Assembly: GCA_033795365.1 (NCBI GenBank)
Contig: JARYGU010000010.1
Coordinates: 1-64,000, forward strand
Source of the DNA: JARYGU01 sp033795365
GTDB lineage: Bacteria > Pseudomonadota > Alphaproteobacteria > Rhizobiales > Rhizobiaceae
DNA length: 64,000 nt
Reading direction: 5' to 3'
Shown here: positions 23,681-32,480 of the stretch, piece after piece
How positions within the stretch are numbered: the stretch's first letter is position 1
How the letters are laid out: each line of letters begins with the position of its first letter
The notes under the pieces: model-generated
Databases searched by the model: none
What the model saw: only the letters and a program-made list of their open reading frames with translations
Told to the model about the DNA's origin: nothing
Program-made: the position numbers and the translations under genes

Positions 23681-24856
23681 ATGAAAGATGTCGCAGGAAG
23701 AAGATTTTCCCTCTCGAGGCTGATGGCCGATCGCCTCGGGAATTTCGGGATGATGACGGCGCTCGTTCTGCCGGTTCTGTTCGGTGCCGGCAGCCTCGCG
23801 CTCGACGTGACGAACATGATGATGACGAAATCGCGGCTGCAGGGTGCGGCGGACTCCGCAGCGCTCGCCGCGGCTTCCGCCATCGCAAACGACAACTACA
23901 CGCCCGACCAGGCCCGCGAGCTGGCGCTGAATTTCATGAAGGCGCAGATGGGGAACGGCGACATCGCCTCCCGCACGAACGTCAACATCACGGAAAGCAC
24001 CAACGCCGATTCCAGCAAGTCCTACAAGGTCGTCGTGAATGCGGCCTATACGCTGGACTTCAACCCGGTCACCAAGCTGTTCCGCGGACAATCCACCGAT
24101 ATGAACGCCGCCAGCACGGCCGAAAGCGCGCCGGGAAGCGGATCCAACGGATCGCAGTACAAGACAGCGGTTTCGATGTATCTGGTGCTGGACAAATCCG
24201 GCTCGATGCTGGCCGACACAAACCAGAAAATCGAACCGACAACCTATTGCCCGCAATACAATGTAAACGGCCAGCTCATCAAAAACAGTCACGTCTGCTA
24301 CGTCAAGAAAATCGAAGCTCTCAAGCTGGCGGCTGCCGCACTCTTTACCCAGCTGAACAAGGCCGATCCGGAAAAGAACTTCGTACGAACCGGTGCGGTC
24401 TCCTACAATAACACGATGGGCGCGGCCACCAATCTCGCCTGGGGCACCGCGGGCTCGTCGAGTGCCGTCAACGCCCTGAGCGCCGGAGGCGGAACAAGCT
24501 CGACGACCGCCATGGATACCGCACACAAGAAGCTGAAGGCAGCTTCGGAAAACACAGCGCACCAAAACAAGAACGGCCAGATTCCAGAGAAATATATCGT
24601 CTTCATGACGGACGGAGACAATAACAACTCGTCGGATGACGTTCGGACCAAGCAGATATGCACAGATGCGAAAACTGAGGGAATGACGATATACAGCGTC
24701 GCCTTCATGGCTCCGGATAAGGGTCAAAAACTTCTGAGAGACTGCGCAAGCTCGGCCGAATACTTCTTCAAGGCCGAAGACATGGCGCAGTTGATCTCCG
24801 CCTTCGAATCCATCGGCAAGAAAGTGGCCGCCATCACCGCCCGCCTGACGCATTGA
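23681..24856 (+). CDS. TadG-like pilus-associated protein with von Willebrand A domain
   Basis: ATG 23681 is taken as the start; in-frame ATGs at 23657 and 23663 are possible. An N-terminal hydrophobic segment (NFGMMTALVLPVLFGAGSLA) followed by ADSAALAAASAIA is typical of the TadE/TadG N-terminus. A vWA domain follows from about residue 165: YLVLDKSGSM gives the DxSxS metal site and FMTDGDNNN a later MIDAS loop. It is probably an envelope-anchored component of a Flp/Tad pilus or adhesin system. No tad or cpa genes flank it, so it is an orphan. A strong terminator follows. Confidence 0.8.
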   Translation: MKDVAGRRFSLSRLMADRLGNFGMMTALVLPVLFGAGSLALDVTNMMMTKSRLQGAADSAALAAASAIANDNYTPDQARELALNFMKAQMGNGDIASRTNVNITESTNADSSKSYKVVVNAAYTLDFNPVTKLFRGQSTDMNAASTAESAPGSGSNGSQYKTAVSMYLVLDKSGSMLADTNQKIEPTTYCPQYNVNGQLIKNSHVCYVKKIEALKLAAAALFTQLNKADPEKNFVRTGAVSYNNTMGAATNLAWGTAGSSSAVNALSAGGGTSSTTAMDTAHKKLKAASENTAHQNKNGQIPEKYIVFMTDGDNNNSSDDVRTKQICTDAKTEGMTIYSVAFMAPDKGQKLLRDCASSAEYFFKAEDMAQLISAFESIGKKVAAITARLTH

Positions 24857-24882
24857 GCGTCGAAACCCAAGGGCACCTTTTC

Positions 24883-24912
24883 GACCCGCTTCGCTTCGCG
24901 AGGCGGGTTTTT
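24883..24912 (+). terminator. Rho-independent terminator after the TadG-like gene
   Basis: CCCGCTTCG and CGAGGCGGG pair over nine bases (one G-U) around a CTTCG loop, with an extra A-T closing pair and six T residues after the stem. It isolates the TadG-like gene from the glycogen operon. Confidence 0.88.
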
Positions 24913-25064
24913 TCATCCCGCGGCCTTCATTTCGCCCTGCGCCCGATGCATGCCGCCCCTCCCGAAAACACATATTGCAAGCGCTTCGGATAGATGCATA
25001 AATCGCCTTCGAGGTTGATTTTGATCGATATCGATCCGATCAGGAAAAGGGGCTATGTTCGCTG

Positions 25065-27527
25065 ATGATGAACAGGACGACCACCAACGATCTCCCCGCC
25101 CCGGCGCCCCGCACCTCCAATCCGGACCAGCTCGCAACCGAACTTCTCGAACGCCTGAAATACCGCATCGGGAAGGACCCGAAGGTCGCCAAGCCCCATG
25201 ACTGGCTGACTGCGGCGATCCTGGTTGCGCGCGACCGCATCACCGACAACTGGATGGAATCGACGCGCCGGACCTACGCGACCGGCGCCAAGCGCGTCTA
25301 CTACATGTCCCTGGAGTTCCTGATCGGCCGGCTGATGCGCGATGCGATGACGAATGTCGGCATCATGGACGAGATGCGCGACGCGCTCGCCTCCCTCGGC
25401 GTCGACATCGACATCATCGCCGAGCTCGAGCCCGATGCCGCTCTCGGCAATGGCGGCCTCGGCCGTCTCGCCGCCTGTTTCATCGAGTCCATGGCGACCG
25501 TCGACGTGCCGGCCTATGGCTACGGCATCCGCTACGTCCACGGTCTCTTCCGCCAGCAGATGGCGGACGGCTGGCAGGTGGAGCTGCCCGAGACCTGGCT
25601 CGCCCACGGCAATCCATGGGAGTTCGAGCGGCGCGAAAGCTCCTACGAGATCGGCTATGGCGGCTCCGTCGAGACGATCAATATCGGCGACGACAGGCAG
25701 CGCTTCGTCTGGAAGCCGGCCGAGCGCGTGATCGCGACCGCCTACGACACGCCCGCCGTCGGCTGGCGCGCCAAACGGGTGAACACGCTCCGGCTCTGGT
25801 CGGCCCACCCGATCGATCCGATCCTTCTCGATGCGTTCAATGCCGGCGACCACATCGGCGCGCTTCGCGAGAGCAACAAGGCCGAAAGCCTCACGCGCGT
25901 CCTCTATCCCGCAGACGCGACCCCGGCGGGGCAGGAGTTGCGCCTCAGGCAGGAGTTCTTCTTCTCCTCCGCCTCGCTTCAGGACATCCTGCGCCGCCAC
26001 CTGCAGCAGTATCCGGACTTCACCTCCCTGCCCGATGCGGCCGCGATCCAGTTGAACGACACCCATCCCGCCGTCTCGGTCGCCGAACTCGTTCGCCTGC
26101 TCGCCGACGTCCACGGCATGGATTTCGACCAGGCCTGGGACATCGCCCGCCGCACCTTCTCCTACACCAACCACACGCTCCTGCCGGAAGCGCTGGAGAG
26201 TTGGCCGGTGCCGCTGTTCGAGCGGCTTCTGCCGCGCCACATGCAGATCGTCTACGCCATCAACGCGAAGATCCTGCTCGAGGCGCGCAAGGAGAAGCAC
26301 TACGACGAGCAGCGCATCCGCAACATCTCGCTGATCGAGGAAACCGGCGAGCGCCGCGTGCGGATGGGCAATCTCGCCTTCGTCGGCTCCCATTCCATCA
26401 ACGGCGTTTCCGCCCTCCATACGGAGCTTATGAAGGAAACGGTCTTCGCCGATCTCCACCGGCTCTATCCCGACCGCATCAACAACAAGACCAACGGCAT
26501 CACGCCGCGCCGCTGGCTCATGCAGTGCAATCCCGGCCTGTTCAGCCTCATCCGCGAAGCGATCGGCGACGACTTCATCGACAATGCCGAGGCGTTGACG
26601 GCGCTCGATGCGCATGCCGACAATCCCGTGTTCCAGGAGCGTTTCGCCGCCATCAAGCGCGGGAACAAGAACAAGCTCGCCAATCTCGTCCAGAGCCGCA
26701 TGGGGATCCGCATCGATCCCTCGGCGATGTTCGACATCCAGATCAAGCGCATCCACGAATACAAGCGCCAGCTCCTGAACATCGTCGAAGCCGTCGCGCT
26801 CTACGACCAGATCCGCTCCCATCCCGAACTCGACTGGGTCCCGCGCGTAAAACTCTTCGCGGGCAAGGCGGCGCCGAGCTATCACAACGCCAAGCTGATC
26901 ATCAAGCTGGCGAACGACGTCGCGAAGGTCATCAACAACGACCCCGCCGTGCGCGGCCTGCTGAAGGTCGTCTTCATTCCGAACTACAATGTCTCGCTGG
27001 CCGAGGTCATGGTGCCCGCCGCCGACCTTTCCGAGCAGATATCGACGGCCGGCATGGAGGCGTCGGGCACCGGCAACATGAAATTCGCGCTGAACGGTGC
27101 GCTGACGATCGGAACGCTCGACGGCGCCAACGTGGAAATGCGCGACCATGTCGGCGCCGAAAACATCGTCATCTTCGGCATGACCGCCGAGGAGGTTGCG
27201 AAGGTGCGCAGCGAAGGACACGATCCCCGCGCCGTCATCGAGAACTCGCGCGAGCTCTCGCAGGCGCTCGCCGCGATTTCGTCGGGTGTGTTCTCGCCGG
27301 ACGATCGGTCCCGCTTCTCCAGCCTGGTCGACGGGATCTACGATCACGACTGGTTCATGGTCGCCGCCGACTTCGATGCCTATGCGAAGGCCCAGCGCGA
27401 CGTCGATACGCTCTGGAACGACAAAAAGGCGTGGCATTCCAAAACCATACGGAACACTTCGCGCATGGGATGGTTCTCCTCCGACAGGACGATACGCCAA
27501 TACGCAACCGAAATCTGGAGAGCTTGA
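25065..27527 (+). CDS. glgP: Glycogen phosphorylase
   Basis: The 820-residue PLP enzyme releases glucose 1-phosphate from glycogen. Family sequence is clear throughout, including the N-terminal YYMSLEFLIGRLM, PNYNVSLAEVMVPAADLSEQ and the PLP-binding EASGTGNMKFALNG (Lys in NMKF). Two adjacent ATGs (25065, 25068) are possible starts; AAAGGGG lies upstream. It is first in a six-gene operon, and its stop overlaps glgB (TGATG). The operon places synthesis and breakdown enzymes on one message, the layout known from Agrobacterium and Rhizobium. Confidence 0.96.
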   Translation: MMNRTTTNDLPAPAPRTSNPDQLATELLERLKYRIGKDPKVAKPHDWLTAAILVARDRITDNWMESTRRTYATGAKRVYYMSLEFLIGRLMRDAMTNVGIMDEMRDALASLGVDIDIIAELEPDAALGNGGLGRLAACFIESMATVDVPAYGYGIRYVHGLFRQQMADGWQVELPETWLAHGNPWEFERRESSYEIGYGGSVETINIGDDRQRFVWKPAERVIATAYDTPAVGWRAKRVNTLRLWSAHPIDPILLDAFNAGDHIGALRESNKAESLTRVLYPADATPAGQELRLRQEFFFSSASLQDILRRHLQQYPDFTSLPDAAAIQLNDTHPAVSVAELVRLLADVHGMDFDQAWDIARRTFSYTNHTLLPEALESWPVPLFERLLPRHMQIVYAINAKILLEARKEKHYDEQRIRNISLIEETGERRVRMGNLAFVGSHSINGVSALHTELMKETVFADLHRLYPDRINNKTNGITPRRWLMQCNPGLFSLIREAIGDDFIDNAEALTALDAHADNPVFQERFAAIKRGNKNKLANLVQSRMGIRIDPSAMFDIQIKRIHEYKRQLLNIVEAVALYDQIRSHPELDWVPRVKLFAGKAAPSYHNAKLIIKLANDVAKVINNDPAVRGLLKVVFIPNYNVSLAEVMVPAADLSEQISTAGMEASGTGNMKFALNGALTIGTLDGANVEMRDHVGAENIVIFGMTAEEVAKVRSEGHDPRAVIENSRELSQALAAISSGVFSPDDRSRFSSLVDGIYDHDWFMVAADFDAYAKAQRDVDTLWNDKKAWHSKTIRNTSRMGWFSSDRTIRQYATEIWRA

Positions 27528-29740
27528 TGAAAGTGACGCCAAAGAAGGACCGGGCGGGAACTCCGCCGGAAATCGTGGCGAAAGCGGACATCGATGCAAT
27601 TCTTCAGGGCCGGCACGGAGATCCGTTCTCGATTCTGGGCCTGCACAATCAGGGCGAGAAATATACCGCCACCTGCTTCATCCCCGGAGCCTCCGAGGTC
27701 GTGGCCGAGACGCTTGCCGGAAAGGAGATCGGCAGGCTCGAACGTCTCGATGACGGCGGCTTCTTTCATGGGGCCGTCTCGGTCCGCAAGCAGCAGCCCA
27801 TCCGCTACCATGCCCGCAACGAAGGCGGCGAATGGACGGTGGTCGACCCCTACAGCTTCGGCCCGGTCCTCGGCCCCATGGACGACTATTACATCCGCGA
27901 AGGCTCGCATCTGCGCCTCTTCGAAAGGATGGGCGCGCATCCTCTCACCCTGGAAGGCGTGGAAGGCTTTCACTTCGCCGTCTGGGCGCCGAATGCCGAG
28001 CGCGTCTCGATTGTCGGCGACTTCAATGCCTGGGACGGGCGGCGCCATGTCATGCGCCTTCGCCGCGACACCGGCATATGGGAGATCTTCCTGCCCGGCA
28101 TCGGCATCGGCTGCCCCTACAAATATGAGATCGTAGGCAAGAACGGCGAGCTCCTGCCGCTGAAGGCCGATCCCTTCGCGCGCCGGTCGGAGCTGCGCCC
28201 GAACACCGCCTCCATGACCACCGGCGAAATCGCGCAGGAATGGCAGGACGAAGCCCACCGCGCCCATTGGTCCTCCGTCGATGCGCGCCGGCAGCCGATC
28301 TCCATCTACGAGGTCCATGCCGGCTCGTGGCAGCGCCGCGACAACGGCGAGATGCTGACCTGGGACGAGCTCGCCGACCGGCTCATCCCCTACTGCGTCG
28401 ATATGGGCTTCACCCATATCGAGTTCCTGCCCATCACCGAATATCCCTTCGACCCCTCCTGGGGCTACCAGACGACGGGGCTCTACTCGCCGACCGCGCG
28501 CTTCGGCGAGCCCGAAGGCTTCGCCCGCTTCGTCAACGGCGCGCACAAGGTCGGGATCGGCGTGATCCTGGACTGGGTGCCCGCCCATTTCCCGACCGAC
28601 GAGCACGGACTGCGCTGGTTCGACGGCACCGCGCTCTACGAGCACGAGGACCCGCGCAAGGGCTTCCATCCCGACTGGAACACCGCGATCTACAATTTCG
28701 GCCGGCTGGAGGTTCTCGCCTATCTGATCAACAATGCGCTCTACTGGGCGGAAAAATTCCATCTCGACGGGCTTCGCGTCGATGCCGTCGCCTCGATGCT
28801 CTACCTCGACTATTCGCGCAAGCACGGCGAGTGGATCCCGAACGAATATGGCGGCAACGAGAACCTCGAAGCCGTCCGCTTCCTGCAGACCATGAATACG
28901 CGGGTCTATGGCAGTCATCCCGGCATCCTCACCATCGCCGAGGAATCGACGTCCTGGCCGAAGGTCTCCCATCCGGTTCACGCCGGCGGGCTCGGCTTCG
29001 GCTTCAAGTGGAACATGGGCTTCATGCACGACACGCTGCAATATCTCTCGCGCGAGCCGGTGCACCGCAAGTTCCACCACAACGACATGACTTTCGGGCT
29101 GCTTTACGCCTTCACCGAAAATTTCGTCCTGCCGCTTTCCCATGACGAGGTGGTGCACGGAAAAGGCTCGCTGATCGCCAAGATGGCGGGCGACGACTGG
29201 CAGAAATTCGCCAATCTGCGCGCCTATTACGGCTTCATGTGGGGCTATCCCGGCAAGAAGCTTCTGTTCATGGGCCAGGAATTCGCCCAGTGGCAGGAAT
29301 GGAGCGAGAGCCGCCCGCTCGACTGGAACCTTCTCGAATACCCGCTTCATGCCGGCATGCGTCGGCTGGTGCGCGACCTCAACGGCACCTATGCGCGCAA
29401 ACCCGCCCTTCATGCCCGCGACTGCGAGGGCGAAGGCTTCGAGTGGCTGATTGCCGACGATCGCGACAACTCCGTCTTCGCGTGGCTGCGAAAGGCGCCG
29501 GGCGAGAAGATGATCGCCGTCGTCACCAATTTCACGCCCGTCTACAGGGAAAGCCACACCATCCCTCTGCCGGTCGAAGGCAGATGGAGGGAAATCCTGA
29601 ACACCGACGCCGAAATCTATGGAGGAAGCGGCAAGGGCAACGGCGGGGCGGTGCAGGCAAAGAAAGACAACAAGGGAACGATTTCAGCAACGATAACGCT
29701 GCCGCCGCTGGCGACCCTGTTGCTGGAACAGGACGTTTGA
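27527..29740 (+). CDS. glgB: 1,4-alpha-glucan branching enzyme
   Basis: The 737-residue GH13 enzyme introduces alpha-1,6 branches. It has an N-terminal CBM48-like region (FHFAVWAPNAERVSIVGDFN). The catalytic barrel has the nucleophile Asp in DGLRVDAVASMLYLDYS, the acid Glu in TIAEESTSWP and the transition-state His-Asp in LPLSHDEVVHGKGS. The C-terminal beta domain is complete. The ATG overlaps the glgP stop, so translation is coupled, and glgC starts 21 bases downstream after GGGAGG. Confidence 0.96.
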   Translation: MKVTPKKDRAGTPPEIVAKADIDAILQGRHGDPFSILGLHNQGEKYTATCFIPGASEVVAETLAGKEIGRLERLDDGGFFHGAVSVRKQQPIRYHARNEGGEWTVVDPYSFGPVLGPMDDYYIREGSHLRLFERMGAHPLTLEGVEGFHFAVWAPNAERVSIVGDFNAWDGRRHVMRLRRDTGIWEIFLPGIGIGCPYKYEIVGKNGELLPLKADPFARRSELRPNTASMTTGEIAQEWQDEAHRAHWSSVDARRQPISIYEVHAGSWQRRDNGEMLTWDELADRLIPYCVDMGFTHIEFLPITEYPFDPSWGYQTTGLYSPTARFGEPEGFARFVNGAHKVGIGVILDWVPAHFPTDEHGLRWFDGTALYEHEDPRKGFHPDWNTAIYNFGRLEVLAYLINNALYWAEKFHLDGLRVDAVASMLYLDYSRKHGEWIPNEYGGNENLEAVRFLQTMNTRVYGSHPGILTIAEESTSWPKVSHPVHAGGLGFGFKWNMGFMHDTLQYLSREPVHRKFHHNDMTFGLLYAFTENFVLPLSHDEVVHGKGSLIAKMAGDDWQKFANLRAYYGFMWGYPGKKLLFMGQEFAQWQEWSESRPLDWNLLEYPLHAGMRRLVRDLNGTYARKPALHARDCEGEGFEWLIADDRDNSVFAWLRKAPGEKMIAVVTNFTPVYRESHTIPLPVEGRWREILNTDAEIYGGSGKGNGGAVQAKKDNKGTISATITLPPLATLLLEQDV

Positions 29741-29761
29741 ACTGACTGTCGGGAGGACATT

Positions 29762-31024
29762 ATGGAGCAGAAGCGAACTCATCCCCTCGCCCGTGACGCC
29801 ATGGCCTATGTGCTTGCCGGCGGGCGTGGCAGCCGTCTGAAGGAACTGACCGACCGCCGCGCCAAACCCGCCGTCTATTTCGGCGGCAAGGCCCGCATCA
29901 TCGACTTCGCGCTGTCGAATGCGCTCAACTCCGGCATCCGCCGCATCGGGGTGGCGACGCAGTACAAGGCGCACTCCCTGATCCGCCACCTGCAGCGCGG
30001 CTGGAACTTCTTCCGGCCGGAACGAAACGAGAGCTTCGACATCCTGCCCGCCAGCCAGCGCGTTTCGGAAACGCAGTGGTACGAGGGAACCGCCGACGCC
30101 GTCTACCAGAACATCGACATCATCGAGGACCACGGCGTCGAGTACATGGTCGTGCTTGCCGGCGACCACATCTACAAGATGGACTACGAGCTGATGCTGC
30201 AGCAGCATGTCGATTCCGGCGCTCAGGTGACGATCGGCTGCCTCGAAGTGCCGCGCATGGAAGCGACCGGCTTCGGCGTCATGCATGTCAACGAGAAGGA
30301 CGAGATCATCGCCTTCGTCGAGAAGCCCGCCGATCCGCCCGGCATTCCCGGCAATCCGGAGATGGCGCTCGCCTCCATGGGCATCTACGTCTTCCACACG
30401 AAGTTCCTGATGGATCTGCTTCGCCGCGACGCCGCCAATCCGAATTCCAGCCGGGATTTCGGCAAGGACATCATCCCCTATATCGTCGAGCACGGTAAGG
30501 CCGTCGCGCACCGCTTCGCCGCCTCCTGCGTGCGCTCCGACTTCGAGCGCGAGGCCTACTGGCGGGATGTCGGAACGATCGACGCCTACTGGCAGGCCAA
30601 TATCGACCTGACCGACATCACGCCCGAACTCGACATCTATGACGGCTCCTGGCCGATCTGGACCTTCGCCGAAATCAAGCCGCCCGCGAAATTCGTGCAT
30701 GACGACGACGATCGCCGGGGTTCCGCCATTTCCTCGCTGGTCTCGGGCGACTGCATCATTTCCGGCGCGACGCTCTATCGAAGCCTGCTCTTCACCGGCG
30801 TGCGCGCCAATTCCTATTCGCGTGTCGAAGGCTGCGTCGTCCTGCCGGATGTCAGGATCGGCCGTCATGCGCAATTGAAGAATGTCGTGATAGACCGGGG
30901 CGTCGTCATTCCCGAGGGCCTGGTCGTGGGAGAGGATCCGGAGCTGGACGCCCGGCGCTTCCGCCGATCGAGCGGCGGCATCTGCCTCATTACGCAGCCC
31001 ATGATCGACAAGCTGGAGACATAG
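29762..31024 (+). CDS. glgC: Glucose-1-phosphate adenylyltransferase
   Basis: The 420-residue enzyme makes ADP-glucose from ATP and glucose 1-phosphate, the regulated step of glycogen synthesis. The nucleotide-binding start is AYVLAGGRGSRLKELTDRRA. Also present are KPAVYFGGKARIIDFALSNA and YKAHSLIRHLQRGW, plus a C-terminal left-handed beta-helix region. Length equals that of the Agrobacterium-type enzyme. Family knowledge suggests activation by fructose 6-phosphate and pyruvate in this group. GGGAGG lies eight bases before the ATG. It is followed by glgA after 12 bases. Confidence 0.96.
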   Translation: MEQKRTHPLARDAMAYVLAGGRGSRLKELTDRRAKPAVYFGGKARIIDFALSNALNSGIRRIGVATQYKAHSLIRHLQRGWNFFRPERNESFDILPASQRVSETQWYEGTADAVYQNIDIIEDHGVEYMVVLAGDHIYKMDYELMLQQHVDSGAQVTIGCLEVPRMEATGFGVMHVNEKDEIIAFVEKPADPPGIPGNPEMALASMGIYVFHTKFLMDLLRRDAANPNSSRDFGKDIIPYIVEHGKAVAHRFAASCVRSDFEREAYWRDVGTIDAYWQANIDLTDITPELDIYDGSWPIWTFAEIKPPAKFVHDDDDRRGSAISSLVSGDCIISGATLYRSLLFTGVRANSYSRVEGCVVLPDVRIGRHAQLKNVVIDRGVVIPEGLVVGEDPELDARRFRRSSGGICLITQPMIDKLET

Positions 31025-31036
31025 GACCCTTACCTT

Positions 31037-32476
31037 ATGAATATTCTTTCGGTGGCATCCGAGATGTTTCCCTTGATCAAGACGGGAGGCCTGGCCGACG
31101 TTGCGGGTGCGCTCCCCCTTGCGCTTGCGGCCCACGGCATCCGGATGCGCACGCTGATCCCCGGCTATCCCGCCGTCATGCAGCACCTGACGGAACCCGA
31201 GGAAGTCGCCTCCTTCGCCGATCTTTTCGGCGAGCCGGCGAGCATCCTCGCCGCCACGCATGCCGGCACCGACATCCTCGTTCTCGATGCGCCGGGCTTC
31301 TTCGATCGCACCGGCGGTCCCTACACCGATGCGACGGGCAAGGATTTTCCGGACAACTGGCGGCGTTTCGCAGCCCTTTCCCACGCGGCTGCCGAGATCG
31401 CGCGCGGCCTGCTGCCCGACTGGAAGCCCGACATCGTGCATGCGCATGACTGGCAGGCGGCGATGGTCGCCGTCTACATGCGCTACACCGGCATCACCGA
31501 CACGCCCTCCATCGTCACGGTCCACAACCTTGCCTTCCAGGGGCAGTTCGGCCCGCAGATTTTTCCCGAGTTGCGCCTGCCGCAGGAAGCCTTCAGCGTC
31601 GACGGGCTGGAATATTACGGCGATGTCGGCTTCCTCAAAGGCGGGCTTCGCACCGCCTGGGCAATCACGACTGTCAGCCCTTCCTACGCCCACGAGATCA
31701 CGACCGCGGAATACGGTATGGGCCTCGAAGGGCTGATCAATGCCCGTTCCGCCGATCTTACCGGCATCGTCAACGGCATCGACACGGGCGTATGGGACCC
31801 GCAGACCGACGTCCATATCTCCAGCAACTACTCCGCGGGCTCGCTCCGGCGCCGCCTGGCCAATCGCAAGATTCTGAGCGATCGCTTCGGGCTCGTCGAC
31901 GACGACGGGCCGATCTTCTGCGTGATCAGCCGGCTCACCTGGCAGAAGGGCATAGACCTCATCGCGGAGGTCGCGGACTGGATCGTTTCCGAAGGCGGCA
32001 AGCTCGCGGTGCTCGGATCGGGTGACCAGGGCCTCGAAGGCGCGCTGCTGGCTGCCGCGTCGAGGCACCGCGGGCGCGTCGGCATCGTCATCGGCTACAA
32101 CGAGCCTCTGTCGCATCTGATGCAGGCCGGCGCCGACGCGATCCTCATCCCGTCCCGTTTCGAACCCTGTGGCCTCACGCAGCTCTACGGGCTACGCTAC
32201 GGCTGCATCCCGATCGTCGCACGCACCGGAGGGCTGGCGGACACGGTGATCGACGCCAACGAAGCGGCTCTTTCGGCCCGCGTCGCAACCGGTTTCCAGT
32301 TCACCCCGATCACGGCCGAGGGGTTGCGCCAGGCGCTGCGACGGGTATTCAAGGCCTATCACGAACCCAAGGTCTGGGCGCGCCTGCAGAACCAGGGCAT
32401 GAAATCGGACGTTTCATGGGAAAAAAGCGCCGAACGCTACGCCAATCTCTATTCCAGCCTCCTTGCGAGAGTCTAA
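31037..32476 (+). CDS. glgA: Glycogen synthase (ADP-glucose type)
   Basis: The 479-residue GT5 enzyme extends alpha-1,4-glucan from ADP-glucose. The N-terminal substrate motif KTGGLADVAGALP is at residues 15-27. The C-terminal domain has ISRLTWQKGIDLI and SRFEPCGLTQLYGLRYG, where the Glu is the retaining-GT catalytic position. Start follows closely after glgC. Four bases separate its stop from the pgm ATG. Its length matches other rhizobial GlgA proteins. Confidence 0.96.
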   Translation: MNILSVASEMFPLIKTGGLADVAGALPLALAAHGIRMRTLIPGYPAVMQHLTEPEEVASFADLFGEPASILAATHAGTDILVLDAPGFFDRTGGPYTDATGKDFPDNWRRFAALSHAAAEIARGLLPDWKPDIVHAHDWQAAMVAVYMRYTGITDTPSIVTVHNLAFQGQFGPQIFPELRLPQEAFSVDGLEYYGDVGFLKGGLRTAWAITTVSPSYAHEITTAEYGMGLEGLINARSADLTGIVNGIDTGVWDPQTDVHISSNYSAGSLRRRLANRKILSDRFGLVDDDGPIFCVISRLTWQKGIDLIAEVADWIVSEGGKLAVLGSGDQGLEGALLAAASRHRGRVGIVIGYNEPLSHLMQAGADAILIPSRFEPCGLTQLYGLRYGCIPIVARTGGLADTVIDANEAALSARVATGFQFTPITAEGLRQALRRVFKAYHEPKVWARLQNQGMKSDVSWEKSAERYANLYSSLLARV

Positions 32477-32480
32477 GACC

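Noticed and set aside
25053..27599. 848-residue open frame on the minus strand
   Set aside because: Antisense to glgP; His/Asp/Glu-rich and repetitive in the way of third-position GC shadows.
25616..29740. A 1374-residue plus-strand frame that looks like a glgP-glgB fusion
   Set aside because: The first 640 residues are out of frame with glgP and arginine-rich nonsense; the real glgB starts at 27527 and overlaps the glgP stop.
29684..32116. 810-residue minus-strand frame
   Set aside because: Antisense to glgC and glgA, with no recognisable domain.
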